Shown: one piece after another, positions 1 to 12,400 of the stretch
Layout: each line of letters starts with the position of its first letter
How positions within the stretch are numbered: the first letter of the stretch is position 1
NCBI GenBank assembly: GCA_000226015.1
Contig: JH153233.1
Location: 58,874 to 122,873 of the forward strand
Direction: 5' to 3'
DNA from: Mnemiopsis leidyi
Lineage: Eukaryota; Ctenophora; Tentaculata; Lobata; Bolinopsidae
DNA: 64,000 bases
Position numbers and translations under genes: made by a program
The notes under the pieces: generated by a model
The model's database searches: none
What the model was told of the DNA's origin: nothing
Seen by the model: only the letters and a program-made list of their open reading frames with translations

Positions 1-26
1 TGACGTCATCGTGGCCAGTGACGTCA
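1..26. promoter_or_regulatory. Paired CRE-type sites
   Basis: Two perfect palindromic TGACGTCA octamers start 18 bp apart (1-8 and 19-26). This is the known binding site of CREB/ATF bZIP factors. A TATATAAG box lies about 260 bp downstream. Function is inferred only from the motif. Confidence 0.35.
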
Positions 27-2816
27 TCACCGGGCGTGGTCAGGACTTAGAATGACCCCGAATGATTAGCCTAAACCTCTAACAATCATGTTCAACCATT
101 TCCAGGCTTAGACTTACTCTAGAACACCGTTCTCATGGACCTTTCCACTTTGTTCTCATATGTTCTCATCCTTTCCAAATCCTTTCCAATTTTACGGATA
201 CATTGACTCTCAATAAATTTGACACTGCGCTGAGGGGAACATGTGTTTAAACGAAGGTCGGAAAACGTATGTTAAAGTTTTACGCTATATAAGTACCTGT
301 TCGATGTAGACTTCCAGCAACAGAATACTGTCTGCAAACAAGAGGACATCCTTCAGAAAAGTGGTTGATGTGAGTAGGTTATATGTGGTGCCGCATTAGG
401 CATCCCCCCTGTGTATGCAATAATTATTGCATTTAGTTTTCTTATAAATATATGCAACAAAAACTGATTAAAGGTCAATCTTAGCCTTTTTCCTTTAAAC
501 TTCAACCTCAAGTTAAACGAAGCAAGTTAAACACAAGGAAATGTTTTTAAATCAAGTGAGATAACTCAACTCGAGACTCCGTAAATATTTTACTCGTATC
601 TCTCTCACAGTTTATAAAGTAACTACACCAAGTCGGCCTCCAACAAATACTTGATATTTAAGTAGGTTTATAATAGCATCCAGCTTGCTCGTCGCCTGGT
701 ACATATCAGCCTTGTTCATCCCAAGCTGTTCAAATCATAAGACCAGGTGATCTTAATAATAGAAATAGAGTTTGATCAAGTTTCTTAGTAGGTAGACGGG
801 TGGAATTTTCAGTGAGACATACATGATACACTCAAATTACTTAGTTAACCTTAACTGTGTCCGTATTAATAATAGTAGATAGGAATTATGACATTTTCAC
901 TACTTTTATCAGCCAATATTACAGGCATAACTATCCTAAGTTTTATAAAACACAAAACATATCACAGAAGAAGCCGACTTGACATAGGAAACTTGCAAAT
1001 CTCTTAAAAACTCTGAAATTTTAACCTAACAAAAAGGACATCGACTCACCGCTCGGAAAATAACCCCTAAAACAAGGAATTAACTCAAACCAATTAGATT
1101 TTTCAAACGACAAATCGATGAAAATAAATATTTCATTAGACTCAGATGATCTGACTCTCTTGCGGCTATAAATAGCTCATTCAATTACATAAACAGATCA
1201 ATAACAACAAGTCAGAAAACTCCACATATTTACAACTTGCGTGTCCAATCCGGATTATTATCACATTTCTTCCTGGAAAGTTCTCGGGGAAATGATTTCA
1301 GGTGCCAGCCTTTGCTCGACTTATTCGATAGAAAAGCGAGATTTTCACCCGCAGAAAACCAGCAAAACAACCGGACACAATATATGATTTCCGGCAAAAA
1401 ATCCGGACATTATGGAACACAACCGAAAATTTCCGACTCCTCACTGACACAACCTTGTAGGTTTTACTCTGTATAAAAATAAACTCAACTTGTTTTAGTT
1501 CGCAGCTCTCCGGTATAAAAGCTCGGGTTCCGACCAAGATTGGATGACGGAAGGAATATTTGTGAAATTTGTGGTAAAGCTTTTTTTAATCAATAACGAT
1601 GGATTGTTCGACAGTTATACGGATCTCATAAGTCAAAAATTGTGGACAATACAAAGCAATCTTGGCCAGAATTACATAATACTCAACAAAATTTCAACTC
1701 AGACTTTAAAAATTCACTCAGAAATGCAAGGCAACAGCAAAGAATGTGTATCAGGAAGTTACTTTTCTCCAAAAAGAAAAATGGCAGTGATAAAAATGGT
1801 TACTGTAATGAAAGTCTCAGAATTTCCACTGCCAGCTTCGTCCCTGCATGCCAAGCAATGTATAAAAGATTGATTTAAAACTCAAAACATCATTTACATT
1901 CCTATTTTACAGTGCTGGCTGTACCTCATTAACCCTGGCATTTTTTTCCAAATTCGCCCCTTTGTCGTTAGAAACTTGTCAGTGCGAAATACTTATCAGT
2001 TATTAATGCGTAGTTGATGTTTTAGAATTAGCGTTTGGAAGACGAGATATGCACGAGAAAAAACACAGCTAAACATTTTATTTGTTAGAATTTTAACCGA
2101 TAAAACATAACCTTCCAGGGTACACGAGGTAAAGCCAGCCTGCAATCTCTGTATTATTGAACCCTAGAACACGCTCAACTCAAATATTTTCGCACTCTCC
2201 TCACACGCATATCTCACTTGAATCTCATTCTTGCGAGCACTACTATCTCACTGATATATCTCACAAATTCACAAGTAGGATATCATATTTTAAAGGTAGT
2301 AATTTCTACTTACATTGCAGCATCTCACATTGCAGCATCACCATTATAATTAGTATTAGCATACAAGTATTAGCATACAAGTAACTCTAACACGACTTTT
2401 AATTGCAGCGCTACCAGTTTAAGGAAAACTAAGGTAGTAGTGATACATAACATACAATTACAACTGCCAATGTCCCCTTGACCCAAATTGTTAAACCTAG
2501 CTAGATTATATCACTATTCACTGAATTGAAAATCCCATTCATGAGTGGATACAATATAGATTAATAAAATAGCGCCCTTGTTTGTAAATCGCTAAAATTT
2601 TCAATTCACGAGTGCATGAAGTATGTAAGTGTAGCAGTAACTTCTAAAAAACCGACAAACAATAAATCCAATAACTTCCTCACAAAGCATTCTACATCTT
2701 TCTTATGAGCTACAGAAATTGACGGAGTTATCCATCAGCACGTAAACATAAAAATGAAAGCCAACGCATGAATGTCACCCACTGGAGGCTTGCTCAATAA
2801 TGTGACATTTCTGTGA

Positions 2817-2841
2817 TGACGTCACGTGGGATATGACGTCA
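2817..2841. promoter_or_regulatory. Paired CRE-type sites
   Basis: Two TGACGTCA octamers (2817-2824 and 2834-2841), starting 17 bp apart. The first overlaps a CACGTG E-box core. No start codon of a recognised gene is nearby, so the role is unknown. Confidence 0.3.
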
Positions 2842-2960
2842 CAATAAAGTGAAATGTTATGTGAAGCACTGGTTAAACTCCTTACAATATCTGACAGTAT
2901 CACGTGGCTGAGTGTTTGAAGACGTTAAGTTGTGGTACAGCTCTTCTACCTGTTTCTGTG

Positions 2961-3279
2961 TTACGTAGGTACCTAAGTGAGAGCAAGTGTTACGTAGGTA
3001 CCTAAGTGAGAGCAAGTGTTACGTAGGTACCTAAGTGAGAGCAAGTGTTACGTAGGTACCTAAGTGAGAGCAAGTGTTACGTAGGTACCTAAGTGAGAGC
3101 AAGTGTTACGTAGGTACCTAAGTGAGAGCAAGTGTTACGTAGGTACCTAAGTGAGAGCAAGTGTTACGTAGGTACCTAAGTGAGAGCAAGTGTTACGTAG
3201 GTACCTAAGTGAGAGCAAGTGTTACGTAGGTACCTAAGTGAGAGCAAGTGTTACGTAGGTACTTAAGTGAGAGCAAGTG
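2961..3279. repeat. 29-bp minisatellite, 11 copies
   Basis: Eleven head-to-tail copies of a 29-bp unit containing TTACGTAGGTACCTAAGTG. They are identical except for one base in the last copy (319 bp = 11 x 29), so the array is young or homogenised. There are no spacers, so it is not a CRISPR array. It lies about 150 bp beyond the transportin-3 stop codon. Confidence 0.95.
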
Positions 3280-3431
3280 ATAAAAAACTAGCAATGGTGA
3301 AAAGTTAACTTCCACATTTAACATTTAAGATGTGTTAAGAAATACTGAACTAGAAAATCAAGAAAAACATCCGATTTTTGCTTCTTTAACTTAGCAAAAC
3401 TTACGCTATAAAACAGATAAGGTGCTAACTA

Positions 3432-6400
3432 CTAACCAATAGGAATGGTACTGAGTGCTACTCGTAGCCAAGCGCGCGCCTCCTCACCAAGCGTGGCTAT
3501 CAGATCGTGGAGGAGAATACAGAGATCGGTCAGAAGAGAGGGAGGGAGTCCGCCTGATACTCCGAGAACTATACTGCTGACCTGCACGTGCAAACTGTTA
3601 AGAAAATATTGGTAACCTGCACGTGCAAAATGTTAAGAAACTACAAATACAAATACAAATACGAAACTTTTGCAAAAAATACGTATATTACAACATTCAT
3701 ATCTCCTTTCGTAACTGTTTCTATGGCAAAATGTTATGAGATTGCTTACATGTACCGAAACTACTAGGCACATTTTCTCGACATTAGAAAACTTATTAAA
3801 TTATTTACCATGTCCTGCCCTTTTCTCTTGATCTGGCCCATGGAATGCACACATTTATCATTGTTAGTGCGCGACATGAGCGTATCAACAAACTTGATAG
3901 CAGAACACTGTGCGTCCTTGTGTTGGAGACATAAACAGTTGGTTGCGATGTCCACCAAGTGGTCCATTATCGGACTTGATACGACCCCTGGGGTGTGTTT
4001 CTCTGCTGTTATGTAGCTGTTATGTAGCTGTTATGTAGCTGTTATGTAGCTGTTATGTAGCTGTTATGTAGCTGTTATGTAGCTGTTATGTAGCTGTTAT
4101 GTAGCTGTTATGTAGCTGTTATGTAGCTGTTATGTAGCTGTTATGTAGCTCTCTCTGTTATGTAGCTGTTATGTAGCTGTTATGTAGCTCTCTCTGTTAT
4201 GTAGCTCGGATAAACACTTAAAAAGTAGAGAGTTTCCTAAAATAGATTTCTAGAAAGCTGTAACAAGTCGGATAAACACTTAAAAAGTAGAGAGTTTCCT
4301 AAAATAGATTTCTAGAAAGCTGTAACAAGTCGGATAAACACTTAAAAAGTAGAGAGTTTCCTAAAATAGATTTCTAGAAAGCTGTAACAAGTCGGATAAA
4401 CACTTAAAAAGTAGAGAGTTTCCTAAAATAGATTTCTAGAAAGCTGTAACAAGTCGGATAAACACTTAAATAGAGTTTACTGAAATAGATTTATAGAAAG
4501 CTGTAACAAGTCGGTCTATTGAAGCTCAGTTATTCAGTTCGTCAGTTGTAGTAACTTAGTAAATACTTTAAAAAACCGTGTAATGTAAACAAGCAACTGA
4601 AAAAAAAGTAATAAAACAAACCTGAAAGGTGGAAAGTATTACCTCGTTCCAAGATGTTGTACATAACGACTACACAGTCTGTAAAAGTCGTCCACTGTAT
4701 CTGGATTTCTCTCTAGACCATGAGGTTCGGATAATATCTCGAATGTTTTTGGTCCCATTGCACCTGATGACGTGTTTATCTGTTGAATGTTCTGAACAAC
4801 ATTTATAATTCATCAAATTTTTCAAATATGTCAGCATTTACAATTCACATGATCGATGGCATGCTGACGATAGCTGGTACGTGTGGGGCGGCGTCATACT
4901 TTCTCAACAAATAAACATTATGAGGGAGGACGTCACGGTTAGCAATAAATTCTTGGTTAACTCGGGTAAAATCGATTCAAAGTTCAAACGGCCAATCTCA
5001 CTCGCATGAAAGATGTAACTCACTGTAAGCTCAAAAAAATATGTAACTCACTGAAAAGTCCAAGAAGACCATCTTCAAATCTGACATCTGCACTGAATTC
5101 GTCCACAATTACACTGAACATTACATCGTGTCATGAAAATTTTATCATTTACTTCAAGTAATACGCTACATAAAACTGCAGTAAATATATACACAGCACT
5201 TACGTTAGTATAAATTATGCTATCCTTTATATAATTAGGGGGTGGGGATAACATGACCACGATCTTTTGACCATTTGACGTTCGTCCGGATGTCATGGTC
5301 AAATTGTTCGGTGACAAAAAATTGAACTATGAAATTTGACCATAAAATGTCCATTTTGACCACGACCATAGAAAAGATTCCTGGGTGTCAGTGGCCATGG
5401 TCAAGTTTTTTTGACCATTGACCGTGGACCATGGTAATGGTCAGTGCCATGGTAATGGTCAGTGCCTCCCTCAATTATACTGAATAAAACATCACGTAGA
5501 ATTGTGGGTAATACACATTACACACTCTAATTAAATATATTTACCTGGATAGGTACAATACACAGCTGTGAGGTTTGATGGAGTAAAGTTGTATAAGTTT
5601 CTCTGCTAGCGGCTCCAAGATCTCCGGAGTTCTCTTTCCTACACTTCTTAGACCGTATCTAAAGTACAAACAGTTAACAGTAAACAGCAAACAGTAAACA
5701 GTAAACAGTAAACAGTAAACAGTAAACAGTTACAGATTTCTGCACACACAGGTAAATATGAGCGGGAGTTTGTACCTTGTAGATAAAAGTAGTATCTGTG
5801 AGTGTGATGAGAAGGTAAAGGTTTGTGATACGTTTTAATGTATTTACTGTTAACTTAATTACTGTTTTGTCGAGACAATGCAGTTCACGGTTTTGATATG
5901 TAACGCTGATACTCTGATTCAATAGATAGGGATACGATAAGATCAAGTGGAAGGTATCACCTTCACCGGCAAATAATCTATACTCGGTTCTTCTCAACAG
6001 GGGTAAGTGGGAATTAGAAACACGTTAAATTTGCCTGATACTGAGCATTTCGTGATTTATGAAATGACACTAAGAACACCTAATAAAAAGTAAAATATGC
6101 ACCATTGTAATGTAATGTGAACCATTGAAGTGTTGCAGAATACATCCTAGAAGAATCAAGCAGTCTTGTCAGGCACAGTACCTGATGCAGCGACAGACAC
6201 GCTCAATGTTGTTGACAGAGGACGCGCAGGTGATAAGCGCGGCAGAGAGATGGGGCCAGGACGCGACAAACACGTCTTGTAGGGGGTGCTTGTCCGTGGG
6301 GGCTACCTCCCCCTTGTACCCCCGAAATATTGCACTGACGTAATCAATCTGAGAGGGGAGTGGTGGTGATACTTGAGCAGGAACTTTTACTAGGTATTAA

Positions 6401-9400
6401 AATCATTATCATTAAAAATAACATTGCAGCAATAAATAACATTGTAACATCAATACATACTCTCTACACTTAAATGACTTAAATTACATTTTTAAAAAGC
6501 TCTAAGACGAATCATAATGAAATACCGGTGTTAAGAGGAATATATTTTGGGGAGGGGTCACAAATCGTTTATATCAAGTCAAATTTGTCACGTGATGGCG
6601 TTGCTCGATATTGATTGGCTGTTTGGCCGTACCTAACATCTCATTTGTTAATTGCTGTCGTATGATCAGAAAAATTTGTGATCCTTCCCCAAAATCACTT
6701 CGCTTCATTGCGGATACTAAGTGGACTTACATCTTTAACCGGGTCGTTGGGACTCTTCAATAAATTCTGTAAAGGTCTATTTGCTATTCTCAGTAGGAGT
6801 AAGGACTGTTTGTCGGTGGGCTGATAACAGGATATTCCTGCGAGATATTGAAATATAGCAATAACATAATGAACATACTGAATTATGGGCATACTTAAAA
6901 CATTCTCAAAGTGTCAACATGGATATACAGATAACAATTCACAATGCACATACTTACAACAATGCCCATATTCATCACCTCAATCTACAAAATACTTTTG
7001 ACTAAGTTGGCTTTATTTTCTTATTCATTCTGTAAACCTGATTGGACCCCAGAACAACTGTCCCAAAATAAGGCAACAACTTCGACAAAAAACTTAAATT
7101 GTTCGCTCACTTACAATTTATATGAATTCTACTTTATGTTTACATAATTCATACTTACCAGCTACACACTCAATATAAGTAGAGAATGTGGAAAGTGGAA
7201 CTTCCTACTTACCAGCTACACACTCAATGTAAGTAGAGAATGTGGAATGTGGAACTTCCTACTTACCAGCTACACACTCAATGTAAGTAGAGAATGTGGA
7301 ATGTGGAACTTCCTCGGCCTGCTCTATTATCTGTATCAGCAGCTCCAAGTGCGGCTGCAAAACTTCACCTCCCATCTGACACAACTTCTCTAGCGTTTGT
7401 ATGCAGTGTGATGTTAGCTTCTTGTCGCGCAATTCTGGGGGCATACACGTGTTACAAAAATCACGTGTTTAAAGAACTATGTTTCTAAAATCACGTGATA
7501 CAAAAACCATGTGTTACAAAATCAAGTGTTTCAAAAATTACGTGTTACAAAAACCACGTGTTACAAAAATAACGTGCCACAAAAATCACGTTACAAAAAT
7601 CATATACAACATGAGCTATCACGTGACAGTTGCCATAAAAACCTTGCAAGAGTTTCTGCAGCACGTGATTCAGGACCTGCTGGTCGACCGTTACCCACTC
7701 CGCGCACTCCCCCAACACCTTTACACTCATGACACGGAGGTTGTGGTTAGCTGTGCCTTGTACACTTATAGCCGCGTTTAGGTATCTGAGCGGGTTGTTG
7801 AAGTTATCTTATGTACGCTTATAGCCGCGTTTAGGTATCTGAGCGGGTTGTTGAAGTTCTCTTATGTACACTTATAGCCGCGTTTAGGTATCTGATCGGG
7901 TTGTTGATGTTATCTTATGTACGCTTATAGCCGCGTTTAGGTATCTGAGCGGGTTGTTGAGGTTATCTTATGTACACTTATAGCCGCGTTTAGGTATCTG
8001 AGCGGGTTGTTGATGTTATCTTATGTACACTTATAGCCGCGTTTAGGTATCTGAGCGGGTTGTTGAGGTAAGCTCATGAACTAAGGTAACTAAGAACTGA
8101 AGTAATTTTCGTTATTCAAAATATTTAAAGGTACTTTATCGCTGGATGAGGGGTGAACAACATACCGCCCCCCTACCCTAACTTAAGGAGGGGGGGTAAG
8201 TGCCCTCTACATAGGGGTAAGTGAATTCTCAATAAGCGTGGGGCCAAAAGGAGATAAGTTCCCCCTAACAACAAACTTACTAATTACACACTTACCTCAT
8301 AACGATGTCAGTATCAGATCTACTGAGGATCTTGATAACACAACTGCTGCAAAAGAACATGGACTCTAACCGCTGCCATTGTTCAGGAGAGGTTTGTTCC
8401 ACTTCACGTAGAAGTAGTTCCAGTACTGGCCGTACACCTGGACAAAGCAGTAAGTAAAAATTTGGTACCATATCATTTCGCGGCACCTTATTCTTGGATA
8501 AAATTTAAAATTTGTCTATGGCCATGATAGTTTGAGTAAAATTCCCAGAAAAATATCTTATAAGTATATAATTCGACTTTTATTGTTAAGTACATTCAAT
8601 TTATAAATCCCACTTGTAATAAAACAGTTCCAGTCACCATTAAGAATACTGGCATGGGAGAAATACCACCATTTACTTTGTCGCCTTCTATACTGCTCAT
8701 TAATTATCAGGTCACGTAAATAAAAATAAAACAGTGCAGGACATTGTGCTTTTACAACGTTTCGGTGGAAAATAAATTATATAATCCCACTTGTAATAAA
8801 TCAGTTCCAGTTGCCATTAGGAATAATACTGGCATGTGAGAAATACCAACAATAACTTTCAAGTCGCCTTCTATACTGCTCATTAATTATCAGGTCGCGT
8901 AAAATTGAACAGTGCAGGACATTGTGCTTTTACAAAAAAGAGTTTAGAGGGTAAATACAATAGTCTGACATTTGTGGAATGTCACGTGGTTTGTCAATTT
9001 AAATACCTCAAACGTGTTCACATTGTTATTGTGGGTTATCCTAATCAAATCTAGAATATCTCATTGTGTTCTGGTGGTCGATGGACTGTATATAAACAGT
9101 ATCATTCACGATTTTGTGACTAATTTAAAGTTTAATCTGATGCAACCATAGAAGCAGACACAGCTCAACAAGTCGTAAAACTGTATCTTTTGACTGTCAC
9201 TTTTGACTGTCACTTTTGATTGTCACTTTTGATTGTCACTTTTGATTATCACTTTTGATTGTTACTATTTCAAGTATTTTACAAGAGAGTTTTTACAACG
9301 TGTATGCTGTAGAATGTAGATTATTAAAAGGTATATGTAAAATATATGGCTGATAGATATTTGAGGATTGGCTGGGTCAGACGACCGTCATACGTAAAAA

Positions 9401-12400
9401 CGTTTCTCAAAAACACGTGCAAACGTTTCTCCGTACCAATTGATCATGTCGGAGTTCTTGCGACATAACGATCGATCAACTGTTACGACTCCTTCCCAAA
9501 AATAACTCTGCTTGTATACTCTTTTAGTGACTATACTTTTATCATTATTGCAGCAAAATCCAACAGATTACGATTGAATCAATTAAAAGGAAGTTAATTA
9601 CGGAAATTCTATTTCGATTAATCCGTATTCGTCACCGGGATACGATGGTTTGTAAATGTGGCGGAAGAATATGGCAGATATAATTGTAATGGTCATGTCG
9701 GAGATATAATTGTAAGTGACGGTTACAGTCATCTGGCTAATGGCCGATTTTCGACGTTCCAAGATTTAAAAAAATTGCTCGTAACACTAATAACCAGGTT
9801 TCTGCATAATTCTGCTTAGCTTTTTTTCACACGTTCGATCCAGGTCTAGATTTCTAGAGGTATTTTACCTTATCACATGACTGCTCACATGACTTTTCTT
9901 GTGGTTGGAACAATTGTAATTTTCGGTATTCACGGCACAGTTCGTTCTTAATTGGGCGACAAACGAACAAGATATTGTTGAACAATAATTGTCCAAGTTA
10001 TTACTTCTTTTGTTGTTCAGATTTAAAACTATAATCTTCCTATAATTTTCTGTAGACTAATGTGGCCTACATCGCACATAGTTTAACGTAAAGAAAATTA
10101 GAACTTGTTTTGTTGTGATATTTTCCATCTTATGAGAGCTCAGGCATTTCTTGTATTGATAGGTATTGATTGATAGCGTTATTCGATATTAATTGGTCGT
10201 ATCATTGGCCAATCGTCCTCACCTGAAAACAAAAATACGCGGTCCTTTTTTCTAAAAATCCACACTCTTATATAGTAACACGAGTAATTCAGTAGATCAA
10301 TTATTTGCTTACCGACAATGTAAACTATATCCTTCAGAAGGTCGTTACACTTGTCGCGGAAATCTAGAAAATCTTCGTCGTCAAAAGAAGATTCTTCAAA
10401 TTCGTCGTACAGTTCACATAGCTTTACCTGAAAAACAACAAGCACTATACCCAGTAGTTCGTTACGATGTAAAAAAGTCAAAAAGTAAAAACTTACTAAG
10501 TAAACATGTCTGATTTCTGTAAATATTAATTATTTATTCGGTAAGTAAGACAATACAATATCTAGAGAGAATCTAAACACGTTAAGATAGAAGTATGTGT
10601 TTGTGACCAGTGCTTATAACGCAAGTTCTAGAAAGGCTGAAGGACAGTATACAGTATTTACCAATGTATTGAAGTATTTACCAATGTATTGAAGTATTTA
10701 CCAATGTATTGAAGTATTATATTTACCAACGTATTGAAGTATTGTACTAATATATTGAAGTATTGTATTTACCAATGTATTGAGGAGCTGAACAAAGACA
10801 ATACAAAGTATTTACCAATGTATTGAAGTATTACCAATGTATTGAAGTATTTACCAATGTATTGAAGTATTTACCAATGTATTGAAGTATTTACCAATGT
10901 ATTGATGTATTGAAGTATTGTATTTACCAAGGTATTGAGGAGCTGAACAAAGACAGGCTTATACGTCTCCACAATGTCCATGTCAGGTGCACGGTAGATG
11001 TTCTCAGCTAGTTGAAACCAGAAACTAAACGAACTCTCTGCAACCTGCACAAAAATAAATTGTTTGTAGACTCGATTGAGAACAGTATTTGTGGGGAGGT
11101 GTCGCAAATTCTCTTTGAAACGCGACAGTGATTGATCTATAGGGAACCAGGTAAGAGCAATGATATAAATCACTCCCATATTTCAAGAAATTTGCGACAA
11201 TACCCCACGATTCAGGAATACTGAACTCTACGTTTTGTGATCGTGTACGGCATTATCAGTGGATGGGATATATAATTACCGTTTTAGGTAGTTACTAAGT
11301 GAATAGGTTGGTTAATTAGCAATTTAATTAGTTAGTTGGTTAGTTAATTAAGATAAATTTAAGATAAGACTTTTCCAAAAATAAAAGCCGTTCGCGTTAG
11401 TTAGTCTCATGGATGATCTAAAACAAGAACAATAACTATCCAATACATACACTATAATCTGGGTACTGTATTGCAGCTAGGATTGTAGATACGATTCTGA
11501 GATCTCCTAAATCTTTTCCCGGAGTTTTGGTGAGAGGAGATATCAGGGACTCGCCAGCTTCTGGTGAATAAAGTTGTTAATCTAAAATTAGAAAATGGAA
11601 AGACGAACCAAGGTATACCTAGCATGATAAATAACGAGATAACTGTATTTCTTCTATTTGTTATTTTCTTAGACTGGGCGGTTTTTAAAATCAGGATTGT
11701 GATAAGAATCCAAAAAGCAAGATCACTCGCTGACATGAATTTGTTGAAGGCGCCATCCAGCTGACCTGTTCCCTTTCATATCAATTATCATTCCATTAAC
11801 TGCCAATAAACCGAGCATAATAGCTCAATTACAGACAAATTTTTGCCCGTTTTCTCTCCTTTTTGAGAGAGAAATCCTCGCGAAAACTAATACGAATCTT
11901 GGTCATTCGTGGAGACTGCCTGGCAACTAAACAGTTTCCCTCCAGTGCGTACTGTTCTGATAATTACCGCCCGGTTTATCTCTAATTGATCTGTACAAAC
12001 GATTCTTTGAATGTTAAGTAATTAAAAGCGGGCGCCTTGATTATTGCACGTGCGTTTAGGTTGGTACTTATTAGTCTTTTGTTGAAGAGTAGCCCCGAAG
12101 ACAGTTGCTATAAGTTCAGCAACATTTGAGCAAAGTTAAGTTTGTTAAGTGCCATTTCCCTGATTAGAAAAGGCATGCATTTTCGATCTGCTTATAATTT
12201 TTTAGCTAAGTTAAACCCATAGTAGCATAACTATAGTCAAAGAATTGAACAGGCAATCGGGCCCGGTCCCTGACAAAATGAGACAGAGAATAAGTCCTTC
12301 ACATTTGTGCCTCAGACTGTGATGTTGCTTTAAGAAAAGTCAGATTTTATCCTAAAAAGCCGTGATTGGCTGTAGAAACGTCACGTGATATGATCCACAC

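Larger units (their letters stand above)
1..3431. other. Left intergenic region, no gene recognised
   Basis: No homology-supported exon was found on either strand; the open frames here are short and unlike any family I know. It does hold motifs that look promoter-like: two perfect TGACGTCA sites at the left edge, a TATATAAG box at 286-293, a TATAAATA at 1167-1174 and a TATAAAA at 1514-1520. A second TGACGTCA pair lies near 2817-2841 and a 29-bp satellite at 2961-3279. An unrecognised fast-evolving or non-coding gene cannot be excluded. The 3' UTR of transportin-3 probably lies in the right-hand end. Confidence 0.5.

Noticed and set aside
1500-1540. tRNA-type internal promoter near TATAAAAGCTCGGGTTCC
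   Set aside because: There is a B-box-like GGTTCC, but no cloverleaf can be folded and no A box lies at the right distance.
2961-3279. CRISPR-like direct repeats of 29 bp
   Set aside because: The repeats are contiguous with no spacers, and the setting is an animal genome, so it is a plain minisatellite.
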